A stretch of DNA of 64,000 bases, from the NCBI GenBank assembly GCA_017409825.1, contig JAFQRZ010000029.1:1-64000 (forward strand), written 5' to 3'. The position numbers and the translations under genes are program-made. Each line of letters begins with the position of its first letter. Position 1 is the first letter of the stretch. The notes under the pieces were generated by a model. It was not told where the DNA came from. It saw only the letters and a list, made by a program, of their open reading frames with translations, and did not search any database. This document shows positions 50,890 through 59,000 of the stretch, piece by piece. The stretch comes from Agathobacter sp. Its GTDB lineage: Bacteria; Bacillota; Clostridia; Lachnospirales; Lachnospiraceae.

Positions 50890-52452
50890 ATGAGTAAAAA
50901 CATGAATCAACTTTCGAATAGGACGATGGTTGAAATGATTAGGATGAATGATGCAATAGGAAAAAATGTAACTAAAATGGATAGAGCATTTGCATCGCTT
51001 TATAGTACTACTTTAAAATGTGGAGAAATATGGATGAAAACGGAGGAGAATATTAGCAATCTCACACTACAACTTGAAATAAGTTTAGTAAGTACATTTG
51101 AAACATTAGAGAAAATATCAGGAGAAATGTTGGATGATTTTCTTAGCACAGCGGAAAATGTGGACAAATTAGTTTCTAAGCTTGATGAATTTGTTGCAAA
51201 AATAGAAATACCTTCAATGGCAGTTGGAGGAGAAGAAAGTAGTAGTGGTGGTTTTCTTGAAAAGGAGTTAGCGGAGACAGTCGAAAATGGAATAGACATA
51301 AGTGATAGCATTAATCAATTGGAACCTTATATTCAAGAAAAGTTAGAAGATTGGTTGGAGATTGATGATGATGATATTCCATTATTATCTATGTTTTCTA
51401 AGCTCGCATTAGCATTCTATTACAATCTGGGAAAAGAATATGGAGAATTACTAAATAATGTTCATGAAGTAGGAGAAGAAGCTAGGGAGAGCAGTGGAAA
51501 AGGTGTGATGGATAAGGCTGCATTATATCTATATGATACAGAAAAGGTTAATACAGAAGTTCAGCAAGCACAAGTAGATGTTTTGGGAGAAAAAATATCT
51601 GGTCTGACGGATAAAGTAAAATTATTTCAACAGGAAACGACTACCGCAAATGATACGATAACGCAATCTTATGCAGATATGATTACTGGAATCGGAAAAA
51701 AAGTTGAAACATATCAAACAGATATCCAAGCTGCCAATGATGCAGTAACCCAATCTTATGCAGAAATGTTTTCAAATATGGGAACGAATGTAGCGACTTG
51801 GTGGACAGAAGATGTTTCACCGTGGTTTACTGCAGAAAAATGGCAAGAACTTGCAAGTGGTATGCAAATAGGATTATTCAATAAGTGGTTAGAAACAGAA
51901 TTATGGTGGGATGAAAACGGAGAATTGTCTGAAATTACGGTAGGGCTTTCCGACTTCCTAACAGAAACAATGGAAAAATGGCAAGAACTTCACTATTGGT
52001 GGAAGAATGATAAAAAAGGATTGGATGATTTAAAACTTGGAATAAAAATACCTAAGTTTAAAATAACCTTTGATGCGAAAGATGATTATGCTGATATTTT
52101 TAAGTTGTTTGGCTTAAATGGGACACCCAAATTCTCATTTGTATACAAAAAATACGCCACTGGCGGTTTCCCAGAAGATGGCTGGTTCCGTGCGAGCCAC
52201 GGTGAAATCATGGGTCGATTTGACAATGGACAGTCAGTAGTTGCCAATAATATGCAGATTACGGAGGGGATTGCTCGAGGGGTAAGGAATGCGAACTCAG
52301 AGCAAAACGCTCTTCTAAGAGAGCAGAATGCTCTTTTAAGACAGATTCTTGCGAAGGACACAGGGATTTCCACGAGAGCTGTTTTTGAGGCCGTGCGAAG
52401 TGAAAACCGGGATTACATTAATAGAAATGGGGAGAGTGCATTTGCATTTTAA
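50890..52452 (+). CDS. Tape measure protein 2 (short)
   Basis: The 520-residue protein has the same C-terminal signature as tape measure 1 (GGFPEDGWFRASHGEIMGRF, NGQSVVANN, VFEAVRSENRDY) but an unrelated, half-length body. Residues 1-60 are helical and polar. A 29-residue repeat occurs at 253 and 282 (ANDTITQSYADM, ANDAVTQSYAEM). Trp-rich segments follow (ATWWTEDVSPWFTAEKWQEL and ETELWWDENGEL), as in the periodic part of many Firmicutes tape measures. Long membrane-spanning blocks are lacking. GAAGGTGA sets the ATG at 50890. A tail built on it would be about 78 nm. It could be an alternative tape measure or a recombination donor. Confidence 0.78.
   Translation: MSKNMNQLSNRTMVEMIRMNDAIGKNVTKMDRAFASLYSTTLKCGEIWMKTEENISNLTLQLEISLVSTFETLEKISGEMLDDFLSTAENVDKLVSKLDEFVAKIEIPSMAVGGEESSSGGFLEKELAETVENGIDISDSINQLEPYIQEKLEDWLEIDDDDIPLLSMFSKLALAFYYNLGKEYGELLNNVHEVGEEARESSGKGVMDKAALYLYDTEKVNTEVQQAQVDVLGEKISGLTDKVKLFQQETTTANDTITQSYADMITGIGKKVETYQTDIQAANDAVTQSYAEMFSNMGTNVATWWTEDVSPWFTAEKWQELASGMQIGLFNKWLETELWWDENGELSEITVGLSDFLTETMEKWQELHYWWKNDKKGLDDLKLGIKIPKFKITFDAKDDYADIFKLFGLNGTPKFSFVYKKYATGGFPEDGWFRASHGEIMGRFDNGQSVVANNMQITEGIARGVRNANSEQNALLREQNALLRQILAKDTGISTRAVFEAVRSENRDYINRNGESAFAF
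52171..52286 (+). repeat. Direct repeat copy 2 in tape measure 2
   Basis: This is the second copy of the 98-bp identical block (52183-52280). Same orientation and reading frame as 49103-49200, so recombination would leave an intact hybrid tape-measure gene and remove 3080 bp. Confidence 0.93.
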
Positions 52453-52473
52453 ATGAATGATTAGGAGGTATAT

Positions 52474-52884
52474 ATGGCATTTAACGGATATTTATTAAAG
52501 ATGGGAGAGGATATATTTCCTCTCTTTTTTGTTTTCAAAGAAAGCTACAAAGTAGTACCAAACAGAAGAGTGGATTTAGATAGTTCTAGGAATGCAAATG
52601 GGAAATTGCAGAGAAATGTATTGGACCATATGCCTAGCACGATCTCTTTCCAAACAAAACCGATGTGGAATGACGAATTAAATGAGATGATGTCATTCAT
52701 TCGCAGTCATTTCTCGGTCGAGAAAGAAAAGAAGATGATTCTGGAATATTACTGTCCAGATACCGATGACTACAAGACTGGGGAGTTCTATGTTCCAGAT
52801 ATAGAGTACTCTATCAGTCGAGTTGATTTGGAGAACAACAAAATTTTTTACAATGGATTCCAACTTGAGTTCATTGAATACTAA
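52474..52884 (+). CDS. DUF6711-type distal tail protein
   Basis: The 136-residue protein begins AFNGYLLKMGEDIFPLFFVF and contains ESYKVVPNRRVDLDSSRNANG, LQRNVLDHMPSTISFQT and FYVPDIEYSISRVD, which fits the DUF6711 group of small phage tail proteins encoded right after tape measures in clostridial siphoviruses. It takes the place of the distal tail (Dit) protein, though it is shorter than classical Dit. AGGAGGT stands before the ATG. The stop is 15 bp from the next start. Its structural role is inferred from position. Confidence 0.72.
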   Translation: MAFNGYLLKMGEDIFPLFFVFKESYKVVPNRRVDLDSSRNANGKLQRNVLDHMPSTISFQTKPMWNDELNEMMSFIRSHFSVEKEKKMILEYYCPDTDDYKTGEFYVPDIEYSISRVDLENNKIFYNGFQLEFIEY

Positions 52885-52899
52885 GAAAGGAGGTGGATT

Positions 52900-55023
52900 A
52901 TGCTTAATGTTTCGAAAGAATTGAAAGAAGCCTTTTTAAGTGCTGAGCAGAAGAATTTAGTATTGACCTTTGATGATGGAACAGTGATTGACAATGAAGA
53001 TATAGCATCGGAGAGCATGGAATTAGAGCAAACGCTCTGTGATAGTGATGAACTGAAGTTTGGGAAAGTATCAAGTGCCTGTTTTAAGACAAAAATTGCT
53101 GCATCAACCAAGAGGTACAAGAACCTTTGGTTCAATGCAAGTATTGGTGTAGGCGAATATGAGATACAGCTTGGTAGATTTAAGGTTTATACCGATAACA
53201 TGACTTCTGATCGCTTATATCGAGAGATTGTGGCGTATGATAGTTTGTTCTGGGCGACGAATACAGATGTTACAGAATGGTACAACGGACTTGCCTTCCC
53301 TATTTCGCAGAAAGCATTTAGAGATAGTTTGTTTGCGTATTTAGGAATCGAGCAAGAAAGTGTAGAGTTGCCAAATGATAGCATTTCTTTTCAGCGTACT
53401 GTGGATGCTGAAAATCTAACAGGGCTGACTGTATTACAAAAGTTATGCGAGCTGAATGCAGCATGGGGTGTTATCAATAATGCGGGTAAGTTCAAATATG
53501 TGCATATGCGAACCCATGAACATGATGCTTTATATCCAAGCGACGATTTATATCCAAGTGACAATGTATACCCTGATGATATTTACGATGATAGATTGTC
53601 AAAAGCGGATTATTACCAGGGATCATTAACGTATAAGGAGTTTGATGTACAATCTATTTCAAAGGTCACGATTAGAGAAGATTCCGAAGATGTAGGATAT
53701 TCATACGGTGTGGATGGAAATACCTACGTCGTAGAAGGGAACTTCTTGTTGTATGGTGCGACAGCCGCTACATTACAGATGGTTACTAAGAATTTTTACG
53801 AGTATGCCAGCTATCTGGATTACACTCCGTCACAACTCAAATGTAAAGGCGCACCTTGGAGAGAAGTAGGGGATTTGCTTAGAGTAATTGCAGATAAGCG
53901 AGTGCTCACAGTTCCTATCTTCAACCGCCAGTTAAATGGTATAACTGCTTTAAATGATACCTATATTGCTAGGGGGGCAGAGACCTGTGGCGAAATGAAA
54001 AACAGTCCTACTGAGCAGCTAAAACAGTTGCAGAGCAAAACAAATAAGCTGACACGTACGCTGGATGAAACGAGGTCAGAGATGCAGAAGTTTGAAACTG
54101 ATGTAAATGGACAGTTAAATAGTATGTCCAGTACTATTTCTCAAACTGCAGAAAAAATTTCACTTGACGTTTCTAAGAGCTTGGAGAATTACTCAACCAA
54201 AGAAGAAATGAATAGTGCTATACAAGTTAAGGCTGATAAGATTAGTTTAGAGGTTGGTAAAAAGGTTGGAAATAATGAAGTTATTTCTGCAATTAATCAG
54301 ACTGCAGAAGATATAACTATTGATGCAAGTAAAATAAATCTTCGTGGAGTTGTTACTGCGAATAATTATTTTAAGATAAATGAAGAGGGTTCTATGGAAT
54401 CCACTGGCGGTAAGATTGCAAATTGGGATATTAAGTCGGATTACTTAGGTTCATATGGAGAGGCTGCTGACACATTATTTTTGTCACAAAATGGTAAAAA
54501 TGCGTATATAAATGCATTAAATGCTTCAAAAGACTGTAATATTTATGCTAAAGGAAATTTTGCGGTAGATACAACCGGAGTGGCTTATATGACTAATGCT
54601 AATATCAGTGGTGTGCTTACAGCTGGTAAAGGTTCCTCTCTTGGAGGATTTTCTGTAGATGATGATTCGCTATTTTCGGGAAAATGGGGAAATCATACAA
54701 TGCCAGATGTTTTCATGTGCACTGGTGCACCTGGTTCATATTATGTCGGCGATGAGTTAGTTACGGGTTTAGCATTTGGTGCTGGAGGAAAATTCGGTGT
54801 AACTAAGAATGGCGCTTTATATTCAAAAAATGGCAACATTGGCGGGTTCGACATTAATGGTTCATATCTAGGTGGTGCAGCAAATACAGGCGGTTATGTT
54901 GTTGCATTTTATCCAAAAGGAACTCCATTAGATGGAACTACTTTCTTTTTGGTGATTTATAAAGACAGTGTCTATGGTGATGCTGTTGGTGGGATTTGTT
55001 TATCAGGATGGAGAACTCTATAG
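52900..55023 (+). CDS. Tail hub/spike protein (Tal-like)
   Basis: The 707-residue protein probably forms the tail tip. The first 380 residues resemble hub/endopeptidase-tail (Tal) proteins: LSAEQKNLVLTFDDGTVIDN, FGKVSSACFKTKI, YEIQLGRFKVYTDNMTSDR, and a repeat DALYPSDDLYPSDNVYPDD. A coiled coil (about 370-440, LKQLQSKTNKLTRTLDETRSE) leads into a beta-rich stalk with INLRGVVTANNYFKIN, GGKIANWDIKSDYLG and GNIGGFDINGSYLGG motifs common in gp58-like tail spikes. AAAGGAGG precedes the ATG. No clear peptidoglycan hydrolase domain is visible. Confidence 0.82.
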   Translation: MLNVSKELKEAFLSAEQKNLVLTFDDGTVIDNEDIASESMELEQTLCDSDELKFGKVSSACFKTKIAASTKRYKNLWFNASIGVGEYEIQLGRFKVYTDNMTSDRLYREIVAYDSLFWATNTDVTEWYNGLAFPISQKAFRDSLFAYLGIEQESVELPNDSISFQRTVDAENLTGLTVLQKLCELNAAWGVINNAGKFKYVHMRTHEHDALYPSDDLYPSDNVYPDDIYDDRLSKADYYQGSLTYKEFDVQSISKVTIREDSEDVGYSYGVDGNTYVVEGNFLLYGATAATLQMVTKNFYEYASYLDYTPSQLKCKGAPWREVGDLLRVIADKRVLTVPIFNRQLNGITALNDTYIARGAETCGEMKNSPTEQLKQLQSKTNKLTRTLDETRSEMQKFETDVNGQLNSMSSTISQTAEKISLDVSKSLENYSTKEEMNSAIQVKADKISLEVGKKVGNNEVISAINQTAEDITIDASKINLRGVVTANNYFKINEEGSMESTGGKIANWDIKSDYLGSYGEAADTLFLSQNGKNAYINALNASKDCNIYAKGNFAVDTTGVAYMTNANISGVLTAGKGSSLGGFSVDDDSLFSGKWGNHTMPDVFMCTGAPGSYYVGDELVTGLAFGAGGKFGVTKNGALYSKNGNIGGFDINGSYLGGAANTGGYVVAFYPKGTPLDGTTFFLVIYKDSVYGDAVGGICLSGWRTL

Positions 55024-55055
55024 TTATTCAATAAAGTGCAAAAATTAATAATGTA

Positions 55056-55096
55056 AGGCTGCCATGCATCATCAATCAACGCATGACAGTCTTTTT
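55056..55096 (+). terminator. Hairpin between hub and fibre genes
   Basis: A 12-bp stem with one mismatch (55056-55067 with 55081-55092) ends in T5. It lies inside the tail operon, so it is probably an attenuator that lowers fibre expression or a processing site. Confidence 0.65.
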
Positions 55097-55116
55097 CTAT
55101 AAGGAGGTAGCAAAAA

Positions 55117-56559
55117 ATGCAAAAATTATATTCAAGAATAAATTGGGAAAACGAACCTAGTACAAACACAGCGATAAATGAAGATAACCTAAATAAGATG
55201 GATTATGCATTAGATCAGATTGACAATAGGGTTGTGAGTTTATCAGGATATGAAACACGAGCAGCGCAAAGTGAGGCGAATGCGACGGCTCGGGCGTTAG
55301 AGGCTAATGAAAAAGCAGAATTGGCAGGACAGCAGTCATTGATGGCGGAGTCGTATACACACGGCGGAACTGGTTTAAGAGAAAATGAAACGGTGGATAA
55401 TGCTCAATACTATTTAGAACAGGCAAAACAGATATCTCAGTCGATGAATGGACTTGTGCCTATGGGAACCATTGCATTTGCAGATTTATCTGCGACGAAA
55501 AATCAAGTGTCAAAATATATGTTTAATATATCCGACAGCTTTGTTACAGATGCAACATTTAAGGAAGGTGTCGGACACAGTTTTCCAGCGGGAACGAATG
55601 TATACCGCACAAATGACGGATATTGGGACTGTTTAGCTGGTTCATTCCAGACACCAAATGGAGATACGAAAGATAATATAGTGACGTTTACTCAAGCTTC
55701 CGTCAGAAGTAATATTGCTTCTGGCGAGAAGTTCTCGGTAATGTTTGGAAAGATTGCAAAGTTTTTTACTGACTTAAAAGCAGTGGCATTTAGTGGTAGC
55801 TATACTGATTTGAGCAACAAACCTACGATTCCAACAAAAGTTTCACAGCTTACAAATGACAGTGGTTTTAAAACAACAGACACAACCTACGGTGTAGTAT
55901 CAACAACAAGCAATGGACTATGTCCTAAGAGAAGTGGTACAACTACAAAATTCCTTCGCGATGATGGAACATGGGCAGTGCCTCCAGATACCAATACAGT
56001 ATATACTCATCCAACAACTGCTGGAAACAAACATATCCCAGCAGGTGGTTCAAGTGGACAGATTTTAAGATGGAGTGCTGCTGGTACTGCTGCTTGGGGA
56101 GCTGATAGCAATACAACATACAGTGCGGCTACAACAAGTGCGAATGGTCTTATGACGGCTGCGATGGTTACTAAATTAAATGGTATTGCTACAGGAGCTA
56201 CAAATTTTGATGGAAGTTGGGATGGCTCTAATTACAGTTATTATTTCAAGTTTACTGATGGTACTCTAATTTGTGTTAAAGGTGTCACTACAACTGTAGC
56301 TATTAATATTGCATGGGGTAGCATATATCAAAGCCCAGAAATATCATTGGGTACATGGGCATATTCTTTTGCATCAAATCCTTATGTTGTTCTTTGTCCA
56401 TATTTTTCTTTATCTGCTTCTGCAAAATATACGTCATGGGGAGCACAGGCAGGAAATGTTACTACATCAAGTGCTGGGACTACATATTTACATAGACCTG
56501 TATCTACTGTTTCTGCATCATATACGATAGATGTTATTGGTATTGGTAGATGGAAGTAA
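55117..56559 (+). CDS. Tail fibre / receptor-binding protein
   Basis: The 480-residue protein is the likely receptor-binding fibre. It starts with a virion-anchor segment shared by clostridial fibres (RINWENEPSTNTAINEDNLNK), then a coiled coil (about 50-110), a middle region with SYTDLSNKPTIPTKVSQLTND and FLRDDGTWAVPPDTN, and a repeat-like stretch with YTHPTTAGNKHIPAGGSSGQ ending in AAWGAD. The C-terminal 130 residues are Ser/Thr/Tyr-rich and beta-like and would contact the receptor. AAGGAGG precedes the ATG. Anchor and trimer-stalk features support the call; the receptor is unknown. Confidence 0.83.
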   Translation: MQKLYSRINWENEPSTNTAINEDNLNKMDYALDQIDNRVVSLSGYETRAAQSEANATARALEANEKAELAGQQSLMAESYTHGGTGLRENETVDNAQYYLEQAKQISQSMNGLVPMGTIAFADLSATKNQVSKYMFNISDSFVTDATFKEGVGHSFPAGTNVYRTNDGYWDCLAGSFQTPNGDTKDNIVTFTQASVRSNIASGEKFSVMFGKIAKFFTDLKAVAFSGSYTDLSNKPTIPTKVSQLTNDSGFKTTDTTYGVVSTTSNGLCPKRSGTTTKFLRDDGTWAVPPDTNTVYTHPTTAGNKHIPAGGSSGQILRWSAAGTAAWGADSNTTYSAATTSANGLMTAAMVTKLNGIATGATNFDGSWDGSNYSYYFKFTDGTLICVKGVTTTVAINIAWGSIYQSPEISLGTWAYSFASNPYVVLCPYFSLSASAKYTSWGAQAGNVTTSSAGTTYLHRPVSTVSASYTIDVIGIGRWK

Positions 56560-56575
56560 AGGAGGATAATATTTA

Positions 56576-57460
56576 ATGAAAATAAAATACAATAATATGG
56601 TTGAATTTTACAATATTGATGATTTTAATGTTATAAATTTCGAAAGGACTCGTTTATTTGGTGTTAACATTCCTGAAAACACTTCTGGATTTGATATATA
56701 TGATGATGATGAAAATTTATTACATTCATGTCAAAATCATAACGTAGTTTATGAAGTCGGTGAAGATTTTGTAGAATATACAAATGATACTTACACATAT
56801 TATATATATTATTTATACGATAATAATAATTTTGTTACAGACATTTTTTCTTCTTGGCATGATTCGATGGATAATGGTATATTAGTTGATTATGGAAAAG
56901 GTAAAAAATATGCAAAACCAACCACAGACCTCATCTTTATAGATAAGGATGGTTTTTATAATTACAAAGTGGTAGATGGTAAGATAATTGAAATAACAGT
57001 TGAAGAAAAAGATGTAATGAAAGCTGAGAGGGCCATCGAAGCAGATAAGGCTTCTAAGCTTGCTTTCGAAAATAATAAAATTGACAAGATTAAAGAATCC
57101 AAGGATTTATTAGCTTTGTATTTAGAAAATCATCCTCTCGTATCAAAATGTCATAATGGAATGGAAGCAAGGTACAACGTTACGTTGGAAAAACAGAGTT
57201 TGATGACGAGTCATTATGCTACATACAGCATCGAGAAGGAATTAGGTGCAAATCCAGTACTAAAATGGAATTCTACAGGTGCAGAATACGAAGAATGGAC
57301 CGAAGAAGAATTTGTTTCGCTGATGTTGGAAATAAAAGCCTATGTAGAGCCATTAGTAACTTTGCAACAGAGTTATGAAGTACAGATTAGAAATTGTATT
57401 ACACAGGAAGAATTAGATGCAATTGGGATCATGTATGAAGTATATGGGATTACGGAATGA
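56576..57460 (+). CDS. DUF4376-containing tail accessory protein
   Basis: The 294-residue protein follows the fibre gene. Residues 1-140 are beta-like and Tyr/Asp/Asn-rich (TYTYYIYYLYDNNNF), unlike its neighbours and AT-rich at the DNA level, which suggests separate acquisition. The C-terminal half has the DUF4376 pattern: SLMTSHYATYSIEK, LKWNSTGAEYEEWTEEEF, EIKAYVEPLVTLQQSYE and NCITQEELDAI. DUF4376 proteins are regularly encoded next to phage fibres and may aid fibre assembly or cap the fibre. GGAGG precedes the ATG by ten bases. Confidence 0.72.
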   Translation: MKIKYNNMVEFYNIDDFNVINFERTRLFGVNIPENTSGFDIYDDDENLLHSCQNHNVVYEVGEDFVEYTNDTYTYYIYYLYDNNNFVTDIFSSWHDSMDNGILVDYGKGKKYAKPTTDLIFIDKDGFYNYKVVDGKIIEITVEEKDVMKAERAIEADKASKLAFENNKIDKIKESKDLLALYLENHPLVSKCHNGMEARYNVTLEKQSLMTSHYATYSIEKELGANPVLKWNSTGAEYEEWTEEEFVSLMLEIKAYVEPLVTLQQSYEVQIRNCITQEELDAIGIMYEVYGITE

Positions 57461-57488
57461 AAGTAAATAAGATAGAGAGGTAAAGTAT

Positions 57489-57914
57489 ATGAACAGCATA
57501 AAAGCAACTGTATTAACACTATTCGGAACCTTGGGCACATTTATCTTCAAACATCTTCTCGGCGGATGGACAGAGGATTTATTTACTCTGTTATCCATGA
57601 TGGGAGTGGATTTCTGTCTTGGATTGCTCATTGCAGCAGTGTGGAAAAAGAGCAGCAAGTCAGAAACAGGGGCACTCAACAGCTATTCCGCGTGGAGAGG
57701 TTTATGTAGAAAAGGAGGAACATTGTTGGTGGTGATGATTGCCTATCGATTAGATGTAACTTTAGGCGTAGACTATATCAAAACAGGAGTTGTACTTGCG
57801 TTTATCGCAAATGAAACGATTTCGATTATGGAGAACCTCGGCATTATGGGGATTCCATTACCAAATGTATTAACAAGAGCAATTGAAGTATTGCAGGAAA
57901 AGAAGGGAGAATAA
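57489..57914 (+). CDS. Holin (TcdE/phage holin family 4-type)
   Basis: The 141-residue protein has the layout of the toxin-secretion/phage-lysis holins: LLSMMGVDFCLGLLIAAVW, a basic loop KKSSKSETGALNSYSAWRGL, then LLVVMIAYRLDVTLGVDYIKT, VVLAFIANETISIMENLGIMG and a charged C-terminus. Three to four membrane segments are visible. It would make membrane pores that release the amidase encoded two bases after its stop. Presence of a complete lysis pair means the particles could be freed by cell lysis. Confidence 0.92.
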   Translation: MNSIKATVLTLFGTLGTFIFKHLLGGWTEDLFTLLSMMGVDFCLGLLIAAVWKKSSKSETGALNSYSAWRGLCRKGGTLLVVMIAYRLDVTLGVDYIKTGVVLAFIANETISIMENLGIMGIPLPNVLTRAIEVLQEKKGE

Positions 57915-57916
57915 TT

Positions 57917-58720
57917 ATGGCAAATAAAGAACTTACAATCTGCTTAGATGCAGGTCATTATGGCAAATATAATCAGAGTCCGGCGGTGAGGTCATACTAT
58001 GAATCGGATATGGTTTGGAAGCTACATTTGCTCCAGAAGAAATATCTGGAACAATACGGATTCAAGGTAATTACAACAAGGGATAATCAAGCGACGGATT
58101 TAGCATTATATACAAGGGGTGCAACCGCAAAGGGTTGTGCTCTTTTTATTTCGAATCATTCCAACGCGGTCGGTTCCTATGTGAACGATTCGGTAGATTA
58201 TGTTTCGGTATATCGTTTGTATGATGATACGACAACGAATTGTGATGATATCAGCAAGGAAATTGCAGAAACACTTGCACCTGTGATTGCGGAGCAGATG
58301 GGTGTTTCCCAAGGTTACCGAGTGGTTACACGCAAGTCGGATAATGACAGAAATGGTGATGGTATCTTGAATGACAATTATTATGGCGTTTTAAATGGTG
58401 CGAGAGCAGTAAATGTGCCTGGCATGATTCTGGAACATTCCTTTCATACCAATACTAGAATTACGAACTGGCTTTTGGACGATAGTAATTTGGACAAGCT
58501 GGCACAAGCAGAAGCAGCAGCTATTGCGAAATATTTTGGCATGACGAAACAGGAAGAAAACGAGGAGAAGATTGAGGCGGAAAAAGATGCCGCAGATGAA
58601 GTATTGTATCGCGTACAGGTCGGTGCATATCGTGTGAGAGCAAATGCAGAGGCACAGCTCGCAAGGGTGAAAGCAGCAGGTTTTGATGCTTTTATTACGA
58701 CTGTGAAGGTGGATGCATAG
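57917..58720 (+). CDS. N-acetylmuramoyl-L-alanine amidase with SPOR-like tail
   Basis: The 267-residue endolysin cleaves the peptide stem from peptidoglycan. The Amidase_3 domain covers about 1-210 with zinc ligands His14 (DAGHYG), Glu29 (YYESDMVW) and His in FISNHSNAV, and the catalytic Glu in MILEHSFHTN. A charged linker (KQEENEEKIEAEKDAADE) leads to a SPOR-like segment (VLYRVQVGAYRVRANAEAQLARVKAAGFDAFI) that binds denuded glycan. No signal peptide is present, which fits holin-dependent export. It is the last gene of the tail cluster. Confidence 0.93.
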   Translation: MANKELTICLDAGHYGKYNQSPAVRSYYESDMVWKLHLLQKKYLEQYGFKVITTRDNQATDLALYTRGATAKGCALFISNHSNAVGSYVNDSVDYVSVYRLYDDTTTNCDDISKEIAETLAPVIAEQMGVSQGYRVVTRKSDNDRNGDGILNDNYYGVLNGARAVNVPGMILEHSFHTNTRITNWLLDDSNLDKLAQAEAAAIAKYFGMTKQEENEEKIEAEKDAADEVLYRVQVGAYRVRANAEAQLARVKAAGFDAFITTVKVDA

Positions 58721-58730
58721 GGGGAGTAAG

Positions 58731-58759
58731 TTTCAAGGCCGAAAAATTCGGCCTTGAAA
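58731..58759 (+). terminator. Hairpin ending the tail cluster
   Basis: A perfect 13-bp stem (58731-58743 with 58747-58759) around AAA closes the lysis genes. The tract after it (AATAAAATTTT) is AT-rich rather than a pure T-run. Confidence 0.75.
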
Positions 58760-58772
58760 AATAAAATTTTAC

Positions 58773-58801
58773 TTGCATTCCAAGTAGTCTTATGCTAATA
58801 T
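58773..58801 (+). promoter_or_regulatory. Promoter of tRNA-Leu
   Basis: TTGCAT (58773-58778) and TAATAT (58796-58801) have 17-bp spacing. A perfect hairpin (CGTTCG-ATA-CGAACG, 58807-58821) fills the gap to the tRNA 5' end. Confidence 0.7.
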
Positions 58802-58822
58802 AGATACGTTCGATACGAACGA

Positions 58823-58905
58823 GCAGGAGTGGCGGAATGGCAGACGCATCAGACTCAAAATCTGACGAGGGCGACCTCGTGTGGGTTCAAGTCCCATCTC
58901 CTGCA
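58823..58905 (+). tRNA. tRNA-Leu (anticodon CAA)
   Basis: The 83-nt class II tRNA has acceptor GCAGGAG/CTCCTGC, anticodon stem TCAGA/TCTGA with loop CTCAAAA, a long variable arm and T-loop GGTTCAAGTCC. CCA is not encoded. It flanks the right end of the tail cluster. Confidence 0.95.
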
Positions 58906-58914
58906 TGAAATGAG

Positions 58915-58950
58915 AGACTCAGACGAAAACGTCTGGGTCTTTTCTTTTTT
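58915..58950 (+). terminator. Terminator after tRNA-Leu
   Basis: An 11-bp stem with one G-T pair (58915-58925 with 58930-58940) with an AAAA loop is followed by a T-rich tract. Confidence 0.9.
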
Positions 58951-59000
58951 ATGTAATGTGTTATAATAAACGAAACGTTTTAGAAAGTGAGAGTAAATTT

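Larger units (their letters stand above)
40286..58757 (+). mobile_element. Tail-only prophage-derived cluster (candidate F-type tailocin)
   Basis: Between lysA and tRNA-Leu lies a complete siphovirus-type tail and lysis module with its own repressor and activator. Gene order is repressor, SSB-like, late activator, tail terminator, tail tube, tail chaperone with frameshift, tape measure (twice), distal tail, tail hub/spike, fibre, DUF4376, holin, amidase. No integrase, replication origin genes, terminase, portal, protease, capsid or contractile sheath is present. This gene content matches tail-like particles such as Listeria monocins. A decayed prophage is the alternative, but the tail frames are all intact. 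The right end abuts tRNA-Leu; I found no att repeat. Confidence 0.8.

Noticed and set aside
50890-52452. Tape measure 2 as a mere deletion fragment of tape measure 1
   Set aside because: Outside the C-terminal block its body is unrelated to tape measure 1, and it has its own start, leader and hairpin.
40286-58905. attL/attR pair bounding the tail cluster, with tRNA-Leu as the target
   Set aside because: I found no direct repeat of the tRNA-Leu 3' end near 40.3 kb and there is no integrase, so integration at this tRNA is not supported.
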